Positions 1-7,117 are shown, counted from the first letter of the stretch. The stretch: DNA of 9,866 nt from Actinomycetota bacterium (GCA_009700815.1 WLLG01000052.1:1-9866), one strand, 5' to 3'. Numbers and translations are program-made. Notes: generated from the sequence alone by a model not told the origin.

Positions 1-1938
1 GAAGATGGCCACGATCACACCGTAGGCAGCACCAATAGACAGCAGATTCATGATGACTGCCTTGAGCGGAACCAGGATGGAGCGGAACACCACCATCAGC
101 AACATGAACGACAGCGATAGCACCGCAGCAAAGAACAGGAACAGTCGACCCGATAGGTAATTGGAGAAATCGACGGAGATGCCTACCTGCCCCGTGACGA
201 GCACATCGATACCGGTCTCCGCAGTTACCTGGGGCAAGAGATTCTCACGCAGGTCAACAACAAGGTTGGTTGTCGCCTCATCCTGTGGTGATGTGGTAGG
301 GGTCACCACCCAGAGCACTGCTCCAGAGTCGCTCGGGCTCTGAAGATTCGATGGGATCGGAGGCGAGACAGCCTGCACCCCCGGAACTTCCTCAAGCTGT
401 TGGCTGACTTCAATGAGGGACTTGGGATTGGAAATATCGGTACCCTCAGGTACCTCGCCGACTAATAACAGCTTGCCGTTTGAGCCCGCCCCGAACCCGT
501 CTGAGAGCAGGTCGTAGGCTTTTCGGCCGGTGTTATCAACCGGAAGGTTCCCTGCGTCAGAGAAGCCAAGGCGAATTCCAAAGAGAGGGATGGTGAGGAA
601 CAGAAGTATTGCCGTCGCTCCGAGTGCCAAGGGCCAGGGGTGGCCCTGCACAAAGCGGCTCCAACGGTAGGCCGAGGTTTGATCCAGGGGCTTCGGCGCT
701 TTGCGTTTGAACTCTTTCTTCAACGGAGCAAATGCGAATCCGGCGATCATCACGATAATGGCAAGCGGAAAACCGACTAGCAGCGGGTTCAGGTTCAGTC
801 CCAAGCCAATGAGTCCAACGGCCACTAGACCTGCGGATATGAGTCCGCGCCACCGTGTGACCTCTATGCGTTCGCCTGCAAATCCCAGCAGCGCAGGCAG
901 CAGGGTGAGCGATGCAACCATCGTGACCATTACAACTGTTGCAGCGCCGATCCCAAGGCCAGAAACAAAGGACACACCCATTACGAGCATCCCCAGAAGC
1001 GAAATGACAACGGTCAGACCCGCGAAGGTCACTGCGCGGCCAGAAGTGTCAATGGCCATGACTACCGATTCCTCAACGGAATTCCCTAGGTGAAGTTGCT
1101 CCCGATAGCGCGTCACAATAAAGAGGGCGTAGTCAATGCCTACGCCTAGACCAATCATGACCCCCAAAGTCGTCGCAAAGTCAGGCATCTCGATCAGGTT
1201 GGAAAGCAGCGCCAGCGTGATGCTCCCGACCCCGATCCCAGCGAGTGCTACCCCAATCGGCAAGCCCATTGCTAGCACGGACCCGAAGGCCAAGATCAGG
1301 ATCACGATGGCAAACGCCAATCCAAGCAACTCAGAATCTGGAGCCTCGAAGTGCTCAAAGATTCGACCTCCGTATTCGATCTGCACACCGGGAACATCGG
1401 GTGCAATTGACTCGATTTGCGTGCCTTGCTTTCGGGCCACATCCAAGCTGGTGTCACGGGTGATCTCGACTTGAGCCACGGCAATCTTGCCTGCATCTGG
1501 ACCCGAAGTGGAGATCTTTGAATTCGCCTCAGCCAAAGTCAGGAGTAGCGCAGGGTCATCAACACCAGAGAGGTACCAAGTAGCGAGTGGTGAACTGGGG
1601 TCAAACTGCTCTTGTGCAAATGGGCTGACGACGGTGACGTTCTTCTCAGCCTCAACCTTGGCCAGAAAGTCAATGAGTGGTTGGCGAACGGCCGGATCAT
1701 CGAATCCAGCCTCAGAGCGAAAGACAATCGTTCCTTCAATGCCCGCCCCGGCACCACCCATCTGGCTTTCCAGAATGTCCAGACCTTGACGACTCTCTAC
1801 ATTCGGCAACTCCATATTTGTCGCAAAATGGGGCCCAACTGCGCCAGCAGCAACGCCGCCCACCACAAGTACCAGCAGCCATAGAGCTACAACTGTTTTC
1901 CTGCGACGGAAACACCAAGAACCTAAACGACGATACAA
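1..1938 (-). CDS. MMPL/RND-family exporter, partial (3' end beyond window)
   Basis: Inner-membrane transporter of the MMPL family, which uses the proton gradient to export lipids or drugs. The frame is open without a stop from 1938 to base 1, so 646 residues are visible; relatives usually run to about 700-750, so the second membrane bundle is cut off. A basic N-terminus (RRLGSWCFRRRK) leads into TM1 (about 15-35). An extracytoplasmic domain (about 36-200) and TM2-TM6 (about 203-350) follow. TM4 carries GVGIDYALFIVTRYRE (about 265-280); its Asp-Tyr pair (D269-Y270) is the proton-relay pair of MMPL proteins. A second transmembrane segment set restarts at about 430, followed by another soluble domain and the first helices of the second bundle (about 605-646). 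The start is TTG at 1938, chosen because AGGGAG lies six bases upstream, no ATG or GTG occurs before TM1, and the N-terminus fits the family. Its substrate cannot be read from sequence. Nearby acyl-CoA genes make a lipid cargo conceivable. Confidence 0.93.
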   Translation of the reverse strand, partial: MYRRLGSWCFRRRKTVVALWLLVLVVGGVAAGAVGPHFATNMELPNVESRQGLDILESQMGGAGAGIEGTIVFRSEAGFDDPAVRQPLIDFLAKVEAEKNVTVVSPFAQEQFDPSSPLATWYLSGVDDPALLLTLAEANSKISTSGPDAGKIAVAQVEITRDTSLDVARKQGTQIESIAPDVPGVQIEYGGRIFEHFEAPDSELLGLAFAIVILILAFGSVLAMGLPIGVALAGIGVGSITLALLSNLIEMPDFATTLGVMIGLGVGIDYALFIVTRYREQLHLGNSVEESVVMAIDTSGRAVTFAGLTVVISLLGMLVMGVSFVSGLGIGAATVVMVTMVASLTLLPALLGFAGERIEVTRWRGLISAGLVAVGLIGLGLNLNPLLVGFPLAIIVMIAGFAFAPLKKEFKRKAPKPLDQTSAYRWSRFVQGHPWPLALGATAILLFLTIPLFGIRLGFSDAGNLPVDNTGRKAYDLLSDGFGAGSNGKLLLVGEVPEGTDISNPKSLIEVSQQLEEVPGVQAVSPPIPSNLQSPSDSGAVLWVVTPTTSPQDEATTNLVVDLRENLLPQVTAETGIDVLVTGQVGISVDFSNYLSGRLFLFFAAVLSLSFMLLMVVFRSILVPLKAVIMNLLSIGAAYGVIVAIF

Positions 1939-1944
1939 AACTGA

Positions 1945-1950
1945 CTCCCT
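1945..1950 (-). promoter_or_regulatory. Ribosome binding site deciding the TTG start of the MMPL gene
   Basis: On the minus strand AGGGAG lies six bases (TCAGTT) before the TTG at 1938-1936. It is the only Shine-Dalgarno-like sequence near the N-terminus. It supports a TTG initiation codon, because the first in-frame ATG (about codon 42) would remove the first membrane helix. Confidence 0.6.
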
Positions 1951-1980
1951 GTCGGGTGGACCTGCACTCTTTTCAGTCGC

Positions 1981-1992
1981 CGAACTAGTTCG
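1981..1992. promoter_or_regulatory. Perfect 12-bp palindrome, candidate operator between MMPL and enoyl-CoA isomerase genes
   Basis: CGAACTAGTTCG reads the same on both strands. It sits inside a wider inverted repeat, GCACTC (1964-1969) and GAGTGC (1992-1997), and next to a second perfect palindrome, CTGTACAG (1998-2005). The cluster lies 26-67 bases upstream of the MMPL start codon, and just downstream of the -10-like box at 2015-2020 in the MMPL direction. A dimeric repressor bound here would block that transcript. The site resembles the actinobacterial LexA box (CGAAC-N4-GTTCG), but its spacer is two bases rather than four, so LexA binding is unlikely. The operator role is inferred from symmetry and position only. 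Confidence 0.4.
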
Positions 1993-2014
1993 AGTGCCTG
2001 TACAGAGCGTGCAG

Positions 2015-2020
2015 ATTCTA
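2015..2020 (-). promoter_or_regulatory. -10-like element, candidate MMPL promoter
   Basis: Read on the minus strand the bases are TAGAAT, five of six matches to TATAAT. It would start transcription near 2007, giving a leader of about 70 bases before the TTG start. No good -35 hexamer stands 16-18 bases upstream, so this is a weak prediction. A tandem hexamer repeat AGACTC-AGACTC (plus strand, 2020-2031) immediately adjoins it on the upstream side. Confidence 0.25.
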
Positions 2021-2113
2021 GACTCAGACTCTGTGGGAACCTTCAGATCCGGGAGTGCTACTCGTCACACCCTCAGGCTTCCAAACTCCGTGATTAGCAA
2101 AGGCTGAAACTTG

Positions 2114-2857
2114 ATGAGCAATCAACTCACTGTTCAAGACAACAACGGAGTCCGGTTGATTTCGTGGACTCGACCGGATGCGCTCAACGCGATGTCCATC
2201 GACATGTGGCACGGCACCCGTGATGCTCTTGATTCAGTTGATGACGACGGGATCCGTTGTGTGGTCTTCACAGGAAGTGGGCGGGCGTTCACCGTCGGTC
2301 AAGACCTCTCTGAATTCGCTGACCCTCGCCACGGAGAGGCCGACGGTGGATTTCGAGGTTTGATGCGGGCAGTCTCGCAGGTCCCCGTGCCAATGATTGC
2401 CGCTGTCAACGGGATGGCTGTTGGGTTTGGCTTTACTCTGCTGCCATGGTGCGAGGTCAGTCTGCTCAGCCCAGAGGCAAGATTCAAAGCACCGTTCGTG
2501 GGACTTGGTGTCACCACCGAAGCAGCGGCAAGCGTGTCGCTCGCAACAGTTATGACGCCTCAACTCGCAACCTGGCACTTGCTGACTGGTGAGTGGCTCA
2601 GCGCCGATCAGGCCCTAGTTCATGGGTTGGCCACCCAAATTGTTCCCGCTGAAGAGTTGCTGTCGACTTCGTTAGCGATCGCAGAGCGTTTCGCAGCGCA
2701 GCCCCCAAACGCAATGCGCACCACAATTCGCCTGATTCGCGAGGGTCGCAGGCAGGGTTGGCAAGCTGCTCTCAACAGGGAGTACGAAGAGATGGCCCGG
2801 CTCGCTGGGTCAGAAGAGAACATTGCAGCAATTAGTTCGTTTTTCGATCGCAGCTAG
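2114..2857 (+). CDS. Crotonase-fold enoyl-CoA isomerase/hydratase family protein
   Basis: A 247-residue member of the enoyl-CoA hydratase/isomerase superfamily, acting on acyl-CoA thioesters in the cytoplasm. The core motifs are present: RPDALNAM (20-27), the first oxyanion-hole segment SGRAFTVGQDL (55-65), and AAVNGMAVGFGFTLL (96-110) for the second. The two glutamates of true hydratases are missing: GGGCELA is replaced by GFGFTLL, and the later PE is PF (127-128). Instead KAPFVGLGVTTEAAAS (125-140) matches the PF..LG...E motif of ECI2/Eci1-type delta3,delta2-enoyl-CoA isomerases, with Glu136 as the likely catalytic base. The best reading is therefore an isomerase feeding unsaturated acyl-CoA into beta-oxidation; a PaaG-like role is possible. 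ATG 2114 is preferred over the adjacent TTG 2111; AAGG at 2100-2103 could serve either. It is divergent from the MMPL gene and convergent with the next gene, 18 bases away. Confidence 0.88.
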   Translation: MSNQLTVQDNNGVRLISWTRPDALNAMSIDMWHGTRDALDSVDDDGIRCVVFTGSGRAFTVGQDLSEFADPRHGEADGGFRGLMRAVSQVPVPMIAAVNGMAVGFGFTLLPWCEVSLLSPEARFKAPFVGLGVTTEAAASVSLATVMTPQLATWHLLTGEWLSADQALVHGLATQIVPAEELLSTSLAIAERFAAQPPNAMRTTIRLIREGRRQGWQAALNREYEEMARLAGSEENIAAISSFFDRS

Positions 2858-2875
2858 TTCTGCCAGCGAATCCGG

Positions 2876-3445
2876 CTAATCCTTAGAACGAACCATGCGA
2901 TTCGAATCGGTATGTGCGAAAGGCCCCTCGACCGTGTCCATGCTCAGCACCGAGTTCTGGGCGTAAGTCCAACTGTCATCCTCATGCAGGGTGACAGTGA
3001 TTTCGTATAATACGGTGCTCGCATGCTCAACCAGATAGGAGTTCTCTCCGATCCGGTAGGGGGATCCGTCTGCCCCCGCAGACATCGTGAATGAGGATGC
3101 GTCAGCAGTGGTGAACCCTCCAGCGAGAACGCTGATCCCACGACCCAGAACAACTGCGCGGAGAATCTCACCCGTCGCTGAATCCCAAAGCCAGTAGCCA
3201 ACCTCGGCATGGAACGGATCTGAATCGTCTTCGCGCCACATTGCGCTGCGGTAATCCAATCCGTATAGCGACTGACTGCCATTCACCACAGGTCCAAATG
3301 GCTTCAAACTGGCCCGCTCGCGGTAGGAGGAATTCCAGACTTGCTCACGTTCATGCGAGTACGAGACGTCTAGACCATCGAGGGCCCTGTCTTCGTTCTC
3401 CCAGTCGCCAATCAGCGCTCCGAGTGGACCCCATTCATCTGCCAT
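2876..3445 (-). CDS. Heme-binding beta-barrel (nitrobindin/FABP-like) protein
   Basis: A 189-residue soluble protein with no signal peptide or membrane helix. It resembles the heme-binding beta-barrel family (nitrobindin, THAP4 C-terminal domain). It opens with GPLGALIGDWENED (6-19), the position of the family's GxWxGxG motif, here with the later glycines lost. The centre, DPFHAEVGYWLWDSATGEIL (76-95), then GISVLAGG (103-110), is typical of the bacterial FABP-like branch. Near the C-terminus FAHTDSNRMVRS (176-187) places His178 where the family carries the axial heme ligand. Nitrobindins bind ferric heme and react with NO or peroxynitrite; whether this member binds heme is inference. The ATG at 3445 has AGGGGAG eight bases upstream. 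It is divergent from the photolyase gene with an 84-base gap, so the two promoters must lie very close together. Confidence 0.8.
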   Translation of the reverse strand: MADEWGPLGALIGDWENEDRALDGLDVSYSHEREQVWNSSYRERASLKPFGPVVNGSQSLYGLDYRSAMWREDDSDPFHAEVGYWLWDSATGEILRAVVLGRGISVLAGGFTTADASSFTMSAGADGSPYRIGENSYLVEHASTVLYEITVTLHEDDSWTYAQNSVLSMDTVEGPFAHTDSNRMVRSKD

Positions 3446-3517
3446 TGTGCGAACTCCCCTGGATCTGAGAACGCAACATTAACAATCCCTCGCAGCCACA
3501 GCCTGTTCGCGTTGACC

Positions 3518-3523
3518 TAGTTT
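3518..3523 (+). promoter_or_regulatory. -10-like TANNNT box consistent with a leaderless photolyase mRNA
   Basis: TAGTTT ends six bases before the ATG at 3530, so transcription would begin at or next to the A of the start codon. No Shine-Dalgarno sequence is present upstream (GACCTAGTTTCTAGTC). This matches the leaderless arrangement common in actinobacteria. The box lies within CTAG-TTT-CTAG. No convincing -35 was found; TTGACC at 3512-3517 is too close to the box to serve as one. Confidence 0.4.
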
Positions 3524-3529
3524 CTAGTC

Positions 3530-4903
3530 ATGGAACCCGGCGACTCCTGCTCCCTTATTGTGTTCACGCGAGACCTCCGCATTCGTGACCTGCCCGCTCT
3601 TCAGGCTTCGATTGAGGCCTCCCCCAAGGTCATCACGGCTTTCATTCTTGATGATGATCTCCTTGAATCCCTGAGTAGTGCACCGAACCGATTGAGCTTT
3701 CTTCTTGATTCTCTCTGTGATCTTCGTGACTCGATTCGCGAGCTCGGCGGAGAGCTAGTCCTGAGGAGGGGAAACTGGGTCGTCGAGGTGGCTCGCCTTG
3801 TATCCGAGACGGGGGCCTCCTCGGTTCACATGTCGCAGGATGTTTCGGCGTTTGCCCGGTCTCGGATGGACCAACTGACAGCAAGCCTCGCCAATTCCTC
3901 TTGCAAGATTCAGTTGCATCCGGGTGTGACTGTCTTGCCTCCAGGAACGAACAGCCCAGGAACGGGCGGCTTCTGGAAAGTATTCACTCCCTACTACAAC
4001 AAGTGGATCGAGGCGAGATGGCGAGATGTGCTTCCACCGCCAAAGCAGATCCATCATCTTGCAGGAATCCCCACACTGTCGGTTCCCGCCTTGAGTGAGC
4101 TGAGCGTCTCTGCCACTTCGCCAAATCTAGCTACGGGCGGAGAATCCGCAGGCCTAGAGCGACTCAAGATCTGGGCGAAAAGCTCGCTCCAAACGTACGA
4201 GGAGAACCACAATGCTTTAGCTCTCGACGACAGTTCTCGAATTGCGCCCTATCTTCACTTTGGATGCCTATCTCCTCTTGAGGTAGCTGCTCGGCTACAG
4301 GGTCGACCCGGTGCGGCGCCGTTTATCCGGCAACTCTGCTGGCGCGATTTCTACCACCAAGCGCTGTCAGCGCGTCCAGAGATCTCGCAGGTTGACTACA
4401 GGAATCGCGGTGACGTCTGGCGTCAAGATGAGCAGGACGCAGAGGCCTGGCGGCAAGGACGCACGGGGTATCCACTTGTGGATGCAGCCATGCAGCAGCT
4501 TCTCCTTGAAGGATTTATGCATAACCGAGCGCGCATGGTGGTTGCATCCTTCCTGACTAAAGACCTGTACCTGGACTGGCGAATCGGAGCCGCTCACTTC
4601 ATGAAGTTCCTCGCAGATGCCGACGTTGCCAATAACCAGTTGAACTGGCAGTGGACGGCGGGTACTGGCTCTGACACGAATCCGAATCGGATCTTCAATC
4701 CAACTGTTCAATCCGTTCGATTCGACCCTGATGGCGGCTATATCCGCCGATACCTGCCTGCGCTCGCAGGTCTCGAAGCCCCCCTGATTCATGACCCTGA
4801 TATAGAGACCCGCAGACTGCTCGGCTACCCGGAGAAGATGGTGGATCACAAGCTGGCCATCGAGGCGTATCGGGCACAGTTAGCTTCGTACAAATCGAGT
4901 TAG
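3530..4903 (+). CDS. phr: Class I deoxyribodipyrimidine photolyase (cryptochrome/photolyase family)
   Basis: Flavoenzyme that repairs UV-induced cyclobutane pyrimidine dimers with light energy; 457 residues, normal for the family. The N-terminal antenna-binding alpha/beta domain starts at LIVFTRDLRIRD (9-20), close to the usual WFRxDLRxxD. The helical FAD domain holds RIAPYLHFGCLSP (237-249), RQLCWRDFYHQ (267-277), WRQGRTGYPLVDAAMQQL (307-324), GFMHNRARM (328-336), DWR (349-351) and NWQWTAGTGSDTNPNRIFNP (372-391). By alignment with E. coli PhrB, the electron-transfer tryptophan triad W306/W359/W382 corresponds to W297/W350/W373, all present, and the substrate-contacting W277 to W271. The antenna cofactor (MTHF or deazaflavin) cannot be decided by eye. 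If this organism makes F420, its precursor 8-HDF is possible. Cyclobutane-dimer repair is more likely than a 6-4 or signalling role. The ATG has no Shine-Dalgarno site, so leaderless translation is likely. Confidence 0.95.
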   Translation: MEPGDSCSLIVFTRDLRIRDLPALQASIEASPKVITAFILDDDLLESLSSAPNRLSFLLDSLCDLRDSIRELGGELVLRRGNWVVEVARLVSETGASSVHMSQDVSAFARSRMDQLTASLANSSCKIQLHPGVTVLPPGTNSPGTGGFWKVFTPYYNKWIEARWRDVLPPPKQIHHLAGIPTLSVPALSELSVSATSPNLATGGESAGLERLKIWAKSSLQTYEENHNALALDDSSRIAPYLHFGCLSPLEVAARLQGRPGAAPFIRQLCWRDFYHQALSARPEISQVDYRNRGDVWRQDEQDAEAWRQGRTGYPLVDAAMQQLLLEGFMHNRARMVVASFLTKDLYLDWRIGAAHFMKFLADADVANNQLNWQWTAGTGSDTNPNRIFNPTVQSVRFDPDGGYIRRYLPALAGLEAPLIHDPDIETRRLLGYPEKMVDHKLAIEAYRAQLASYKSS

Positions 4904-4921
4904 TTTTTTGGCCTGCTTGGC

Positions 4922-4938
4922 AAGTTGTTCCGCAACTT
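4922..4938 (+). other. Small perfect hairpin downstream of the photolyase gene
   Basis: AAGTTG-TTCCG-CAACTT forms a 6-bp stem with a five-base loop, starting 18 bases after the photolyase stop codon. A run of six T (4904-4909) lies before the hairpin rather than after it, so it does not have the layout of a standard intrinsic terminator on the plus strand. It may be an mRNA 3' stabilising structure, a weak terminator, or chance. Confidence 0.3.
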
Positions 4939-4978
4939 TGAGTCACTGCGCTGACTGCGCGAGTATCTGCTTAGTTCA

Positions 4979-5008
4979 ACCGGTCACCGGCTGAATTCTC
5001 TATAGAGA
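4979..5008 (+). promoter_or_regulatory. Candidate kimA promoter/operator with two palindromes
   Basis: CCGGTCACCGG (4980-4990, an inverted repeat around one base) and the perfect 12-bp palindrome TCTCTATAGAGA (4997-5008) lie in the 123-base gap before the KimA-like gene. TATAGA (5001-5006) within the second palindrome is a fair -10 box; transcription would start near 5013, leaving a leader of about 14 bases with no Shine-Dalgarno sequence. No clear -35 is seen. A regulator bound to the palindrome would cover the -10 box. The role is inferred from position and symmetry. Confidence 0.35.
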
Positions 5009-5026
5009 TAGGCGACCCCATAGCCC

Positions 5027-7072
5027 ATGGCATCAACTCTGAAGCGATTTATGATCGGTCGGCCACTTGCTAGCGCCGAAGCAGATCATCAACGCATACC
5101 CAAGACAATTGGTCTTGCAGTTTTCTCATCGGATGCCATCTCTTCCACGGCCTACGCGACGCAGGAAATTCTTCTGGTGCTCGTACCTGTGGGTGGTATG
5201 GCGCTCATGGCGCAGTCGAACTACACCTTTGGGTTCCTGACACCGATCGCAATTCTTGTTGCGCTGTTGCTGATTGTGGTGGCGAACAGCTACCGGCAGA
5301 CGATCCACGCGTATCCAGATGGCGGTGGGGCCTATGTGGTCTCTCGAGAAAATCTGGGAGAGGTTCCTGCTCTTATCGCTGGCGGATCGCTGCTGGTTGA
5401 TTATGTGCTCACGGTCTCGGTGTCGGTCGCAGCGGGAACCCAAGCCATCTACTCGGCGGTTCCTGCAGTTGCGCCCTATAAGGTGCTGCTCTGTCTGGGA
5501 TTTATTGCGCTACTCACGCTTGCCAATCTCAGAGGCGTCAAGGAATCTGGACGACTTTTTGCTGCGCCCACGTACATCTACATTTTCGCCCTGACCGCGC
5601 TCATCGCCTTCGGTTTTTACAAGATGACCCAAGGCACTCTGCAGGAACTTCCTCCTGACTTGCCCGCCCTGGCCAAGTTGAAGGAGGAGACGGGAACACC
5701 GCTGCTCGGCCTTGGGGGAATCACCATCTTCCTATTTGCAAGGGCGTTCAGCTCTGGCGCGGTAGCGCTCTCTGGTGTTGAGGCAATCTCAAATGGAATC
5801 CCAGCTTTCAAGAAGCCAACCTCAAAGAACGCAGCCATCACGCTGGTTTGGATGGCCACCATTCTGGGATTCTCATTCATCGGCCTGACCGTGCTGGCAG
5901 AGAAAATTCGACCCACGCCTTCTGAGACTGGCGAGTCTGTCAACTCGATTATTGGTCGGACGGTATTCGGCGGCACGGGATTCATGTACTGGGTGCTACA
6001 AATCTCGACTGCTGGAATCCTCATCCTGGCGGCCAATACGGCCTACGCAGATTTTCCACGCCTGGCAGCGCTAGTAGGCAAGGACGGTTACCTGCCTCGA
6101 CAGTTTGCAAACCGTGGAGATCGCTTGGTGTTCTCCAATGGGATTTTGTTCCTAGCGGGAGCGGCTTCGCTGCTGATAGTTGTCTTCGGTGGCAACGTCA
6201 GCGCCTTGATCCCACTCTATGCCGTCGGAGTGTTCACCTCGTTCACCCTGTCGCAGTCAGGCATGGTTCGCCATCACCTCAAGCTCAAGGAGCGTGGTTG
6301 GCGCCTGTCAGTTGTGTTCTCAGTGGTCGGCGCTATCGCAACGTTCATCGTCATGATGGTGGTCATCATTTCGAAGTTCACTATCGGCGCTTGGGTTCCA
6401 GTGGCCCTCATTCCAATCATCGTGGTGGCATTCAAGTCCGTAAAGGGTCACTACGCCGGAGTGGCAAAGAAGTTGCGGGTACCTGCTGGTTACACCGAGC
6501 CAGATACGGTCCCAGGCCATGGTGTCGTGGTGCTCGTGGGCGGTGTCAACCAGTCCTCTCTGGCCGCCATTCGTTATGCGCGATCAGTGAACGCAAAGGA
6601 TGCGATTGCGGTGACGGTAGCGCTCGATGATGAGCACGCAGATCGTATTCGAGCGGAGTGGGAGCGTCACCACGTGCAGTTCCCGCTCGAGATCATCGAG
6701 TCCCCCTACCGAGACTTAACTGGCACGGTCGAAGATTATCTGGACGAACTCGACCAGCGCTGGAAGCACGACTACGTGTCAGTCGTGATCGCTGAGTTCG
6801 TCTTGCCCCATTGGTACCAAGGGATCTTCCATAATCAGTCTGCCTTGGCGCTCAAGCTGGCTCTGAAGTTCCGCAAGGACACTGTGGTAGTGAACGTGCC
6901 GTACCATCTCGGCGAATCAGATGAGGAAGTTGCGAAGGATGCCGCTGACCTTGGCCTGAGTGGACGTGGGCCAGATCAGCAGCCAACCGTCGATATTGTT
7001 GTTCCGGGTGCAAAGCCCTCACAAGAATCCGAGAGTGCTGAAACCACCGATTCTGCCCCCAACGATTCCTGA
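5027..7072 (+). CDS. kimA: KimA-like potassium importer (APC superfamily)
   Basis: A 681-residue inner-membrane permease with about 12 transmembrane helices (29-470) and a cytoplasmic C-terminal domain (about 490-660), followed by a Ser/Glu/Asp-rich tail. Bacillus KimA (YdaO) is a high-affinity proton-coupled K+ importer inhibited by c-di-AMP. The residues I recall as coordinating K+ there (D36, Y43, D117, Y118, Y377) have counterparts: D36 and Y43 in VFSSDAISSTAY (32-43), D125-Y126 in SLLVDYVLTVSVS (121-133), and Y398 in ALIPLYAVGVF (393-403). TLSQSGMVRHH (407-417) is a further family signature. The C-terminal segment GHGVVVLVGGVNQSSLAAIRYA (about 497-518) looks like a universal-stress-protein-like fold; c-di-AMP control is inferred from the family. 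It lies 123 bases after phr. The start at 5027 fits family N-termini but has no ribosome binding site. An amino acid permease is the alternative, less likely given these residues. Confidence 0.85.
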   Translation: MASTLKRFMIGRPLASAEADHQRIPKTIGLAVFSSDAISSTAYATQEILLVLVPVGGMALMAQSNYTFGFLTPIAILVALLLIVVANSYRQTIHAYPDGGGAYVVSRENLGEVPALIAGGSLLVDYVLTVSVSVAAGTQAIYSAVPAVAPYKVLLCLGFIALLTLANLRGVKESGRLFAAPTYIYIFALTALIAFGFYKMTQGTLQELPPDLPALAKLKEETGTPLLGLGGITIFLFARAFSSGAVALSGVEAISNGIPAFKKPTSKNAAITLVWMATILGFSFIGLTVLAEKIRPTPSETGESVNSIIGRTVFGGTGFMYWVLQISTAGILILAANTAYADFPRLAALVGKDGYLPRQFANRGDRLVFSNGILFLAGAASLLIVVFGGNVSALIPLYAVGVFTSFTLSQSGMVRHHLKLKERGWRLSVVFSVVGAIATFIVMMVVIISKFTIGAWVPVALIPIIVVAFKSVKGHYAGVAKKLRVPAGYTEPDTVPGHGVVVLVGGVNQSSLAAIRYARSVNAKDAIAVTVALDDEHADRIRAEWERHHVQFPLEIIESPYRDLTGTVEDYLDELDQRWKHDYVSVVIAEFVLPHWYQGIFHNQSALALKLALKFRKDTVVVNVPYHLGESDEEVAKDAADLGLSGRGPDQQPTVDIVVPGAKPSQESESAETTDSAPNDS

Positions 7073-7117
7073 TCTTTCAGAGCACTAACTCCCCTAGAAC
7101 CCCGCGAGGAACCCAAC

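Noticed and set aside
701..1789. Long plus-strand open frames across the MMPL gene (701-1093, 1136-1474, 1487-1789)
   Set aside because: They are low-complexity Pro/Ser/Thr/Arg-rich translations antisense to an intact, clearly homologous membrane protein frame, and show no family motif or ribosome binding site.
1..1938. Frameshift or decay in the MMPL gene
   Set aside because: Reading every codon from 1938 to 1 shows no stop and continuous family sequence; the gene is merely cut by the window edge.
1981..1992. LexA/SOS box reading of CGAACTAGTTCG
   Set aside because: The actinobacterial LexA consensus needs four bases between CGAAC and GTTCG; here there are two.
2858..2875. Bidirectional terminator between the convergent isomerase and heme-barrel genes
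   Set aside because: Only an 18-base gap with at best a 3-bp stem (GCC...GGC) and no T-run.
4367..4849. 160-codon minus-strand open frame inside the photolyase gene
   Set aside because: Antisense shadow of a strongly conserved gene; no recognisable motif.
4904..5026. Possible c-di-AMP (ydaO/yuaA) riboswitch before the KimA-like gene
   Set aside because: The gap is short, and I could not recognise the conserved core of that riboswitch; only simple palindromes are visible.
5617..6036. 139-codon minus-strand open frame inside the KimA-like gene
   Set aside because: Shadow of the transporter frame; no motif or start signal of its own.
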